64,000 nucleotides of DNA from Puccinia triticina (Eukaryota > Basidiomycota > Pucciniomycetes > Pucciniales > Pucciniaceae): positions 4,216,001-4,280,000 of the forward strand of contig NC_070564.1 in assembly GCF_026914185.1 (NCBI RefSeq), given 5' to 3'. The notes beneath the pieces were generated by a model. It saw only the letters and a program-made list of their open reading frames with translations. It had not been told where the DNA came from and made no database searches. A program made the translations under genes and the position numbers. Each line of letters opens with the position of its first letter. Within the stretch, counting starts at the first letter, position 1. Below, in pieces: positions 33,430 to 42,856 of this stretch.

Positions 33430-34093
33430 CTATTACGCAAGATAACACAACAACCATTTTGTCAAACTTTCTATCTTGGCTTGAATCAGCCTGCCAAAGG
33501 TGTTTTTAAAAAAAAAATCAAGTAGTCAGATGTGGTACAGTCGAGTCCAGACAGACCACATCACACTCATGAAACGCGAGAACAACAGCTGGGACTTGGG
33601 GGCTTCCTCTCCACTCCTGTGGACCAGCAGGATCAGGCGAATCAAAAAATGGATCAAGATCAGATAGGCATCCTGATGCGCTGGCTTGGTCACAGGCTTC
33701 CCCGACAACGCCGGAGACGGTCACTGCCCGCAAAGGGGTATTTGCAGATACCGCCTGAGGATGAGCCTTGGGCTGCAAAGGGGCAGTGCCAGATGCTACC
33801 TTGACCGCTACTATTTCTCCATGCATACAGTTTTTTTCAGGCAAGCTTCTCTGTGAGACAGAGCCTTTGGGGCTCTCACTGGAGTCTGGGTTGCTTTGTT
33901 AAGATTGGGAGAGTGTGGCTTCCAGGGTTGTTGACTTGTGAATGAATCCGTGGTTCTGTGGTATGCCTTATAGCAGACCTTGCATATTAAGTTCAAAAAA
34001 TCTAATGGGATTTTTTTTGGCAAAAAACATTTTTGGGGGTGCGAAAGCCAAGGTTGAAATCCGCGGAAGGCCTGTGAGCTAATCTCCTTCACC

Positions 34094-34567
34094 CTATAGC
34101 TTGATTTGGGCACAAGCATTACACAAATGGTTGTAAGGTGCAATCATGTCTGGGTTGACGGCATTGCAGTTTTCTCCAATGCATTTCATTGACTTGCAAG
34201 GGCTCTGGAACTGTCTGTCACATTTGGTACACAACACAACTATCTGTGAATTTTCAATTTGAATTGTAGGGGATGTGCAACCCTCGCGATGCCAAGTGCG
34301 GTCAAGTACCGGTTTTTGACAAACTGAACAACTTTGCGCTGGTGCCCAGCGTTCTTTGTCGTATACCGAGCAATAACGATGGATGTAAAGCAGGGAGTCG
34401 CCGCGTTCGCAGCCACATCGACGGCGCGCATAGTCATAAGCTAAGGAGACGACGCCATCGCAGTCAGGTGTCTCATGCATCTGCAATTTGAGACCCGCAG
34501 GCAGGGTTGCGAGTATCCTCGATAGGCTAACAAGAATCGAGAGTAAGATGGAGGCGGTGAGACACAT
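34094..34567 (-). CDS. Cysteine-rich secreted protein, 157 aa (candidate effector)
   Basis: ATG at 34567 starts a strong signal peptide (MCLTASILLSILVSLSRIL, ending near LPAG). An upstream in-frame ATG at 34693 would bury it inside the protein, so the shorter start is preferred. The mature part of about 130 residues has 14 cysteines, including CGC, CSVC, CTKC, CIGENC and CNAC. Their even number and CxxC spacing suit either disulfide bonding in the apoplast or metal binding. It is a single exon with stop near 34094. Neighbours are repeats only, typical of effector-like genes in rust genomes. I do not recognise a named family; function as an effector is inference. Confidence 0.65.
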   Translation of the reverse strand: MCLTASILLSILVSLSRILATLPAGLKLQMHETPDCDGVVSLAYDYARRRCGCERGDSLLYIHRYCSVYDKERWAPAQSCSVCQKPVLDRTWHREGCTSPTIQIENSQIVVLCTKCDRQFQSPCKSMKCIGENCNAVNPDMIAPYNHLCNACAQIKL

Positions 34568-34874
34568 GGCGACTGCGACTGGGTTCGACTCGTCAGTTTT
34601 AGAGCAGGTTTTGAACCTGTGAGCTGTTGGCAATTTTGAAGGATTGATTGTCCGTATGGGCAAGCAGGGAGCCGCGATTTGCCGTTTGAGCAATTAGGCC
34701 GGGTCAGACATGCACAAGAAAGAGATATTTACGTTGGGCAAACACAAAGCCATCACCTTCATCTGCAACCTATAAAAAGCTGCAAGAAGAAAAGGTGGCC
34801 AGAATCTCTTCATCCAGCAGGTTACCTTTACTCCGTTGTGTTGTGGGGGCAGCACCCCCAGTTGTTCCACTGAA

Positions 34875-35175
34875 ATCCAAGTTTATTAAAATCACAGAAA
34901 CACAGAAGGCAAGATCAAAGTTTTTGCCTGTGCTCATTAGCAAAAATCCCATGAAGGTTGAAATTAATCCCCAAACACCCCAGAGGGCACCTCAAATTGA
35001 CCCTCCAGCCTGTGCCGGAGCAACAGGCAAAAAAAGGTTGGTCAAAAATGTAATCAAGGAGGCCCTAATTAAGTGATTAGTGGGCTCCAGGGAGGGGGTG
35101 GGACAAAACCAGATCCCCTGGGGGGAAAAACAGCTTCCCCCCAGCCCTTTAAGTATTGGTCCCAGCCCCCACATG
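34875..35175 (+). repeat. Dispersed repeat, copy B (partner at 24485-24790)
   Basis: The same block order as copy A, ending in the CCTGGGGGG... and CCCCCAGCCC inverted G/C tracts near 35118-35145. Roughly 60-65% similar by eye. Confidence 0.65.
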
Positions 35176-35471
35176 ACAGAAGTTGACAACACCCTGGGCC
35201 CTCATGACATTCTTTGCACACCACAATTGTGTTGCCAGGGCCCTGCACCTGGGCAGGCAACATGCTGGCCTGTATGTACAGACACACTCATTCAAGTGTA
35301 TACAGGTCAGCTTGAGAGGTGTATTCCTCAGGATGACCGCTCAGGGTCATTCAGAAGTGTTCCAAATCTGAATTCAGAAGTGTTCTGAATCCAAGGCAGT
35401 TGGCTTCAAGGAGTATGTCCCCCCAGACTTTGGTCTCCTTCGCGGTCTACACATCTCTCAACAACCAGTCT

Positions 35472-35520
35472 GTACCGGTTGTGGAGGGGAGTCACCCCTC
35501 TCAATGAACACTCTGACCGG
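35472..35520. repeat. GACCGGT hairpin minisatellite, fragment left of the gypsy element
   Basis: Reads CTGTACCGGTTGTGGAGGGG then CTCTCAATGA, a decayed unit of the minisatellite that resumes at 43619. This shows the gypsy element landed inside the array. Confidence 0.7.
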
Positions 35521-36283
35521 TGTGGTGCGCTATCCGGTACACGCGGTGTCAAGATCAAATTCGGCGATGGTGCGCGGACGGGCGCGCAGGTTCTTTTCTC
35601 CTATGTAGTGTGGTGGCCTCTCTTTATTTTCTTTCCTTCTTCTATGTTTCTTTCCTTTCTACATTTGTCTGTTGTTTTGTTTCTTATCTGCGCGTGTTGG
35701 ATGGTTTGGTTAGATGGTGGGTTGGTTTTGTCTGAGTTTAGTTGTTTTTTGTTTTTGTTTTGTTCTTTTTGTCTGTCTCCTCTCTCTGTGTTTGTTGCGC
35801 GCGTGGGTGTATGATGAAGGTCCCGCTGCGTGCTGCGCCCGGAGTCTAAGTTCTGTCCGAACTTAGACGATGGGACGGCATGAGAGAGACTCTGAACCAT
35901 ATTTTTTCCATCAAATTTTATTGATCCTGGTTATTCATTGCTGTCTGGAGCTTCTTTTGAGCTTTATCTGTCCCGCCGATCTGGGATACCTTCTTATCAC
36001 GCACGTGGCGTTCTCTGTTGATCCCCCTCACTCTGATCCCGCCTTCCGGCGCCCTTTGACGATCTCTTCTTCGCGAATTTTCCCCATCCTTCTCAATTCC
36101 TTTCCTCTCCCTCTTCAATAAATACAACCCCGCAGACGCGCGCTCAACGCCGTCGTAAATCAAAACCCCTCATACCTCATCGCTCTCAGATCCTCACTTC
36201 TTTCTGCGACCAATCCCCGGAGGGCATTCCCCAACCTTTCCCCTCCAACAACTGCCGCCGCCTGGCACGGACAGAGTTCCACA
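35521..36283 (+). repeat. 5' LTR of the gypsy element (763 bp)
   Basis: Begins TGTGGTGCGCTATCCGG, has an AATAAATA motif near 36118 and a snap-back AGTTCTGTCCGAACTTAGAC near 35849, and ends GAGTTCCACA. One base longer than the 3' LTR because of a T-run difference. Confidence 0.95.
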
Positions 36284-36285
36284 TT

Positions 36286-36335
36286 TGGTCCCCCGAGCCG
36301 GGATCGAACCAGCGACCTCAAGATTTACAGTCTCG
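36286..36335 (-). promoter_or_regulatory. Extended primer-binding site complementary to tRNA-Tyr (GTA), ~50 nt
   Basis: Two bases after the LTR, TGG begins a perfect reverse complement of a tRNA 3' portion. It covers CCA, discriminator A, the acceptor strand TCGGGGG, the T arm GCTGG-TTCGATC-CCGGC, the variable AGGTC and the anticodon arm with loop CTGTAAA (anticodon GTA, Tyr). No intron is present after position 37, and the match ends at about position 26/27. No D arm or 5' acceptor follows, so it is not a tRNA gene. Confidence 0.85.
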
Positions 36336-36441
36336 CCAATTTTCACGGTTTTGAGACGCTTGGCGGTCAACTCCTCAAACTTTGATTTATTTCTCTTTTA
36401 TTTTTTTTAGTGTTCAGTCGCGGAGGCACAGGAGACTAAAA

Positions 36442-36549
36442 GTAAGTCCTCCCAATTGTGCACCTCCTAGGGCTTCTCTACGCTCGTGTCAAAGCATTAC
36501 ATTGCCACAATTGTGAGCCCTTTGGAAGCGCTTTCTCTCTTGGTTTCAG
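36442..36549 (+). other. Intron-like cassette a (5' leader)
   Basis: GTAAGTCCTCCCAAT to TTGGTTTCAG, 108 nt, placed between the primer-binding site and the gag ATG (36573). It has the conserved inner motif ATTGCCACAATTGTGAGC. The upstream exon edge shares GCGGAGGCA and GGAGACTA with cassette d. Confidence 0.65.
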
Positions 36550-36572
36550 GTCGCATTTTCCAGTCATTCGCG

Positions 36573-37802
36573 ATGGCCGATGCAGGAGCTGGCGTGAGAC
36601 GTGTGAAGATCAAGCCACAGGATAAGGCCTTGGGTTTCGACGGTACACATGTCGAGCGTTTCTTGGCGGACTATCAATTGGCCGCGGATTTGGATGGCGC
36701 GTCAGAATTCAACATGGCGCAGCAAGTGAGGTTCTTCGTGCGCAAGGCCGAAGTCAAGGACATTTTGGAGACTCTCGACGGGTACGATCCGCCGGTTTGG
36801 TCCTCTTTGAAGGCTTCCATGCTTGCTTATTGGGGCCAAGTTGACACGGCGCGCTTTACTCTGCCGGACCTGGAGGCACTTACGCAATCTTGGACCACGA
36901 AGGGAGGGGTTTCCTCTGTCGTGGATTATCAGGACTTCCGGCGCGTCTGGGAGCCGATACAGTCGTATCTGTTGCGCAAAGCCCACATTGACTCTGTGGA
37001 AGAAGTGCGAACCCTCTACTACAGATCCTTGTCAACTGGCGTTCAGGAGCGCGTGCGCGACCATCTCATCAAGGCTAAGACGATGATCACTACGCTGGAT
37101 AATAGGTTCAAGCTTCCTTCCTTCGAGATTTTGAAGGAAGCCGTCGCCGAGGTGATGAAGGGTCAGACGGCCCTTACTTTCGAAGATCCGAGGTCGTCGT
37201 CGCCAGTTCCTGTAGGGGCTTTCCAGCAAGGGAACGAGATCATGCAGCGAATGGAGAAGGATCGTCGCCCTACTGTGCCCGCGGAGCCTCCAAAGCCGTC
37301 GGCTACCGTTGACGAGATTTCGCGAATGTTGCAGTCCTTCGAGCAACGGTTGGAAAAGAAATTCACTACTCAGCCCTCGCAGCCGTCGGGAAAGGTACCA
37401 CCCTCGGAGCGAGGTCCCTTGGTCTGCTACTATTGTCACCGCGAAGGTCACGGGACGGGGCGATGTTTCGAGCTCAAGAAGGACAAGGAGGCCAATCTGG
37501 TGGAACAGAAAGGCAATAACTTCTTCTTGCCCAACGGGGCACTTATTCCTTTTGATTCCTCGAGGCCCATCCGTCATGTTGTCGCTTCTTTCCAACCCGC
37601 ACCGGCGACGAGCATGGCAACTCCTGAATTTCGAGCTACGTGCGGTTCTCTTGACCCTTGGTATCCTCCTGCAGTTTCTTCGCAATCTTTTTCTGGTACT
37701 TATCAGGCGGACCCGGCGCGCAAGAAGCACGAGGTGCCTAAACCCTATAAGGCCCCGCCGGTTTCCCCTTTGTCAGCCAGGAGCGGGAAAGAAGCCTGCA
37801 GC
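36573..37802 (+). pseudogene. Gag polyprotein of the gypsy element
   Basis: The start is ATG 36573 (MADAGAGVRRVKIKPQDKAL), directly after cassette a. It contains a capsid-like helical region (VERFLADYQLAADL, WSSLKASMLAYWG) and one CCHC zinc knuckle, CYYCHREGHGTGRC, at about residues 285-298. It stops at 37803-37805. The following protease lies in the +1 frame and overlaps it from 37309. This could be programmed frameshifting, as in Ty3, or a single indel in an originally fused gag-pol. No classical slippery site was identified. Confidence 0.85.
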
Positions 37803-39032
37803 TAGTCATATAGACTCAGATGCTGAAGGCTCCGACATGGAGGCTGAGCTTTTTGACCGGACCCCCGGACCCCCTGTGACGGACCCGGTTCCTTCGGAGC
37901 AGGACCAGACATCAAAACCTACATCTTCATCTCCGAAAGTGCGCTTCGAGCGCGGCATCGCCAAGGATCATCCGAACGCCGTCGAGGGCGTACTCAAGAA
38001 GATCTCCGGTCTCAAGGTTCCGGATTTGTCGGTTTCGGAGCTTTTAGCGGTGGCGCCGTCGGTTGCAGAATGCATGAAGCGATGGGTTTCGCGCAAGCGC
38101 GTCGAGGTTGGAGCGGAGGAGCTGAAGGTTTCCTCGGGTACCCTGGCCGAGGGTGTGGATTTCAAGGCGAACGGATTTGAGCCGCGGCTCTACTCGTGCC
38201 CGCTGGGTTACTTGCCATGTCTGGTCGGAGACGAGGAGAGTACCGCGTCACCCCTCGTAGATTCTGGTTCCCAATTGAATTTGATCTCTGACGCGATGGC
38301 TAATAAATTTAACATCAGCCCACGCGTAAATTTTAGTTCGGCGGTGTATGGTATAGGCAATCAGGCCTGCGAGTTAGTTGGTGTCGCAGAGGACGTTCCT
38401 CTTTGCATCGGAAAGACGATTGTGGGCACTTGCCACTTCTGGATCACTCGGATGGGCGGCCCCATGATTCTTGGCCGTCCTTTTCTCATGGATTTCGACG
38501 CTACCCTCAGCTTTTCAGCGGAGGTGGGAGAGAGGATTTTGCTCCCAGATTCGACGGGAAGGCGCATCGAAGTTTCCCTCTGCGCGACGGACTCGGGGCG
38601 GTGGGAGCGCGAATTTCCTGGCAATGGGAAGAAGGCAATCCTGACGCGCTCAAGCACAGCGCGTGACGACCCTGTCGAGGGCCGTCATTTTTTATGAGCC
38701 AAGTTGATCTGTCAAGCGGTCGTGTTAATCTAGGATCTTGCCCACGTGCCGCTGGATCAACTCATCATCAAGAGATTCACCGGTCCTGTTCTCCTTTTTC
38801 GTTTATTAACCAAAATATCAAATCTAAAAAACATCAAGAAAATGCTAAATCCCTCAAAAACATATCATTCGACCTCAGTTCACCTTTGTTCTCCGACTCT
38901 CTTGGCATCTCTTCTCGCGGTCCCTTTCCTTTCTACGGCGCGGTTCTTGGCGCGTTTTCCTTCGGCGATGGTTTCTTGGCGCAGGGTATAATGGGAAATA
39001 TGGGGAATTTGCGGAGGATGGGGAGACAGGAA

Positions 39033-39141
39033 GTAAGTTCCTCCCAGTTATGCACCTCCCAGGGTTCTACTGCACCGTCATTAGTATTACATGCCACATC
39101 TGTGAGCCTCTCTGGTTGATCCCCCCTATTTCCCGTTCTAG
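39033..39141 (+). other. Intron-like cassette b (between protease and RT)
   Basis: GTAAGTTCCTCCC to CCCGTTCTAG, 109 nt, with inner motif CATGCCACATCTGTGAGC. Upstream GCGGAGGATGGGGAGAC matches cassettes a and d. The 5' splice-like site lies in the loop of AGGAA-GTAAG-TTCCT. Confidence 0.65.
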
Positions 39142-39143
39142 GC

Positions 39144-39410
39144 GACTTCCCATCTCCTCAATCTCGTCTCCGCGAAGAGAATAAACTAGCGTCACAATCT
39201 CGTCTCCGTGAAGACAATAAACTAGATACGTCTCTTGACGTCCTCCGCAATGAGGGTAATCTAGCTAGACTCCGCAATGAGCTTAAACTCCCAAGCCTCC
39301 GCGACAAGGAAAAACTAAAGATCCTCCGAAATGAGGTAAAACTACGATTTTCTTTGAATTGTGAAAATGGCGTGGTGGAATTTGGTGTTCCGTGGAGGGA
39401 ATTGGGAATA
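39144..39410 (+). other. Coding block with repeated L-R-x-E/N heptads between cassettes b and c
   Basis: One frame reads SRLREENKL, SRLREDNKL, DVLRNEGNL, ARLRNELKL, SLRDKEKL, ILRNEVKL. These are short imperfect repeats that would form a coiled coil, and the DNA repeats CTCCGCRATGAG-like units. It is bounded exactly by the two intron-like cassettes and in frame with the pre-RT region. Confidence 0.6.
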
Positions 39411-39413
39411 GAA

Positions 39414-39525
39414 GTAAGTTCCTCCCAATGTGCACCTCCGAGGCGTGATGCTGCGCAATCTTTCAAAACTCTACCTCCGGCCACACTCGTGAGCGAAGCC
39501 CTTCCGTTTGGTTTTGCATTTTCAG
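39414..39525 (+). other. Intron-like cassette c (upstream of RT)
   Basis: GTAAGTTCCTCCC to GCATTTTCAG, 112 nt, with inner motif GGCCACACTCGTGAGC. It is open in the pol frame, so it may be either translated or spliced. Its length is not a multiple of three. Confidence 0.65.
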
Positions 39526-42500
39526 ATAAGGCGGCTTTTCAGGATCGCGCGGAGCATCGCACGTGGAGTTTGATGGAGCACGGCCTGCGTTATCACGAGC
39601 AGACGGCACTGGTGGATGCATGGACGCGTGGGGAGTTTCTTTCCTTCGCCACAAAGTACAAGCCGGTGGCGCGCAAGGTCAAACCAGTCAATCAAGCTAT
39701 GCCTCAAAATTTGAACCCCCCCTTGCAACGTCCGCCTCTTTCACGCGATCCGTATCGCGGTCTCCCTTGTTTGCTAGCTGGCCCTTTTGTTCCAAAGGGT
39801 CGTGTCACGGAAGAACGGCTTGCGGTTGTCAACTTTGGCCCTGAAGGCTGGCTCTGGCCGGCTGAGTTGGACTTGATCAAGAATGTCTTGGCGGAGCAGA
39901 ATCACTCAATAGCGTTCACGCCGGAAGAAAGGGGCCTGCTCAAGGAGACCTACGGGTTGCCTTACATCATCCCCGTCGTGGAGCACGAGCCATGGCAGAA
40001 GCGCAAGATCCCTATCCCCGCAGCCAAGCTAGACGAATTCATCAAAGTTATTCGCGAACGTGTCGACATTGAGCTACTCTTCTCCAGTTTTTTGCGTCCT
40101 CAAGAGCAACGGCAAATTGCGTGTCATACATGATCTTCAACCGCTGAACAAAGTCACAATCAAAGACGCCGGTGTCCCCCCGGCCACTGAGGAGTTTGTG
40201 GAGTCTTTTGCAGGCCGCGCCTGCTATGGGTTAGGGGATATTATGGGCGGCTACAATGAGCGCGCATTACATCCCATCTCTCAACCGCTTACTACTTTTG
40301 ACACACCGCTTGGCAGGTTCCAACTCACGCGGCTGCCCCAGGGCGCGACGAATTCTGTTGCGGTCTACCAAGATCAGATGGTTTGGATTCTCCAGGACGA
40401 GATTCCGGATCACGCGGGAATCTTCATTGATGACGGCGGTATTAAGGGCCCTGTATCTGATTATGACGACGAGGTCCTTCCTTGACATTCCGGCATACAC
40501 CGCTTTATCTGGGAATACGCGACTACCTTAGAACGCGTCCTTTTCCGAATTGAAGAATCTGGGCTTACGGTTTCCGCATCCAAGTTGGCGGCTTGCGTGC
40601 CCGCATTGGAGATTGTGGGGCACGTTGTGTGTAAAGAAGGACGAAGGATGGCGAAGGGCAAGGTCAACAAAATTCTTTCCTGGCCGACTCCCGTCAATGC
40701 GTCTGAGATCCGCAGCTTTTTGGGTGTAGTGGTTTATGTGCGCATCTTTATCCCCGCCTTATCCGAAATCTGCCTCCCCCTTCGACGCCTGACGCGCAAG
40801 GACGCGGAGTGGATCTGGTCGCCGGAGTGTGAAGAGACCTTTCAGAAACTCAAGACCATCGTGGGTCAGGATATTGTCCTAGTCAAGATTGCCTACGGAC
40901 CCAACGCGGGCAAGATCAAACTAGCTGTGGACTCCAGTTTCCACGCCGCCGGAGCCGTGCTCACTCAGGAGGATTCCAATGGCCTGGATCGCCCTGCTCT
41001 CTATGAGTCCTTGCTGTTTTCCGACGTGGAGTCACGGTATTCACAGCCAAAACTTGAGTTGTGCAGTGTGGCGCGGATCCTCAAGAAACTTCAGACGGTC
41101 CTCTGGGGACAGCATTTCAAGCTGCAAGTTGACGCGCAATCTCTCATCCAGATGATCAACGCCCCTAGCTTGCCCAACGCTCCAATGACGCGTTGGGCCG
41201 CCTTTATCCAGCTGTTCTCGTTCGATATTGTTCACCGCCCGGGCAAGTCATTCACAATGCCGGACGGCCTTTCCAGGAGACCCATGGACAAAGATGAGTC
41301 TATCCCAGAATCTGATTTTGATGAGGATGAGCCTCACATCTGACCTCTGAGTTTTTGCCTAGCCTCTGCTGAGGGCGAGTACTCAGGCTATCAGCAGGGT
41401 TTTTGGCGGCAATTGGAGCTGTATCTCTCAGATCTCAAGGTGCCGGACAGCATGCACACTGACGACTTCCGGGCGCTGAAGCGCAAATCTGTCGAATTCT
41501 TCGTTCACGCTGGCCGTCTCATGAAGCGAGGCTCTCCGTGCCCGCAAATTGTGATCACCATCCCCTCAAAACAAGATGAAGTGCTCAAGAGTTTGCACGA
41601 ACAGTTGGGCCATCGGGGAGAAGTTGAGACATATCGACGCGTCTTGGAGCGATTCTGGTGGCCGTCTTTGAAGAAGAGTGTGCTCCGTTGGTGCAAGAGC
41701 TGCGAAGCATGCCAGAAGCGCGACCTTCGCCGGCCAATGGAGCTTCGTGGACCTACAGGTGAGAATTCCGTTTTTGGACAAGTGGCCATGGACGTCGTGC
41801 ACATCAAGGCAGCCGGTGCGCAATATCTCATTGTGGCGCGCAATGATTTTTCGGGCTGGGTGGAGGCCAAGTTTTTAAACACCCTCAGCGCAGAGTCTGT
41901 TGCCACCTTTCTTCATGAAAACTGGACTATGCGCTATGGATTGGCGCGCTCATATTCGACTGATGGTGGCTCTGAGTTCGGTGGGAAGCTCGCGGAGATG
42001 CTGCGAGAACTCCCAGGCCAGCACCGCGTCTCAACTCCCTATTATCCCGAAGGTCAAGGCATGGTTGAGCGTGGCCACGGTCCTCTCAAGGCCGCCCTTG
42101 TCAAGCTTGCCGGCGAAAGTGGAAAGAACTGCAGGAAGTGTCTCCCTTTAGTTTTGTTTGCCGATAGAATCTCAACCAAGCGCTTGACTGGCTATTCCCC
42201 GTACGAGCTCGTCTTTGGCCAGAGGGCCGTCCTGCCTATCGATCTCGAGATGGAGTCGTACCTTGGGATCAACTGGGATGAAGTTCAAGATACTGCGGAT
42301 CTTTTGGCTGCGCGCTCTCGGCAATTGGAGCGCAGCAAGGAAGTGCGCGAGCTGGCGCACCAAAAGTTGATGAAAGCGCGTGAAGAATCTGTCAAGTATG
42401 GGGAAGAGAAGTCTGCGAGCCGGCTCAGGACGCCTTTGAAGCCCGGCGACATGGTTCTTGCGTATAATCGCGCTCTCAAGGTGCAGTGGGGCAAGTTGTT

Positions 42501-42653
42501 TGCCAACCGCTGGAGCGGCCCCTTTCGCGTGGTTCGACAGGTGCGCGGAGGGTCTTACATTTTGGAGGAGCTCGACGGCACGCAGTTGGCGCGGCGCTTT
42601 TCAGCGGATAAGGTAAAAAGGTACTATTCCCGCGGAGGCAGAGGAGACTAGAA

Positions 42654-42785
42654 GTAAGTCCTCCCAATGTATGCATCTCCAGGGTAGCTACTACTGTTTT
42701 CCAAAACACTACATCATGCCACCTTCGTGAGCACTGCGGCGGCCCTTGGTTCTTTTCTCTTTTCCGGTTTCCTTGGATCTTTTAG
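42654..42785 (+). other. Intron-like cassette d (after the pol stop codon)
   Basis: GTAAGTCCTCCCAATG to GGATCTTTTAG, 132 nt, with inner motif CATGCCACCTTCGTGAGC. The pol stop codon TAG (42649-42651) lies in the conserved upstream edge (GAGGAGACTAGAA). Confidence 0.65.
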
Positions 42786-42844
42786 GCGCGGATTTCCTTT
42801 CAATTTCGACAGCAGGCGCGGAGCAGTCTAGGGACAGACTGCAT

Positions 42845-42856
42845 TTGGGGGGAAGA
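42845..42856 (+). promoter_or_regulatory. Polypurine tract of the gypsy element
   Basis: TTGGGGGGAAGA directly abuts the 3' LTR start, the expected plus-strand primer site. Confidence 0.85.

Larger units (their letters stand above)
37760..42651 (+). pseudogene. Pol polyprotein (protease, RT, RNase H, integrase) of the gypsy element, interrupted
   Basis: The aspartic protease is LVDSGSQLNLIS near 38255; its frame ends at 38697. A second frame carries a Leu/Arg/Glu repeat segment (39144-39410) and the pre-RT region (KYKPVARKVKPVNQAM). The frame changes again near 40066. RT has SSPVFCVLKSNGKLRVIHDL, RLPQGATNS and the active-site block FIDDGG (40423). RNase H is LAVDSSFHAAGAVLT. Integrase has an HHCC finger (41597-41713) and the D,D,E set at MDVVHI, STDGGSEFGG and GMVERGHGP. 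Stops at 40483-40485 and 41341-41343 are TGA codons. No chromodomain is seen at the C-terminus. Confidence 0.9.

Noticed and set aside
35479..35900. 111-aa and 99-aa ORFs in the gypsy LTR, repeated at 42746-43201
   Set aside because: The same ORFs occur in both LTRs only because the LTRs are duplicates; they are hydrophobic runs from T-rich DNA without coding evidence.
36286..36360. A tRNA-Tyr gene on the minus strand
   Set aside because: No D arm or 5' acceptor strand follows the anticodon arm, CCA is encoded, and it sits two bases from an LTR. A primer-binding site explains it.
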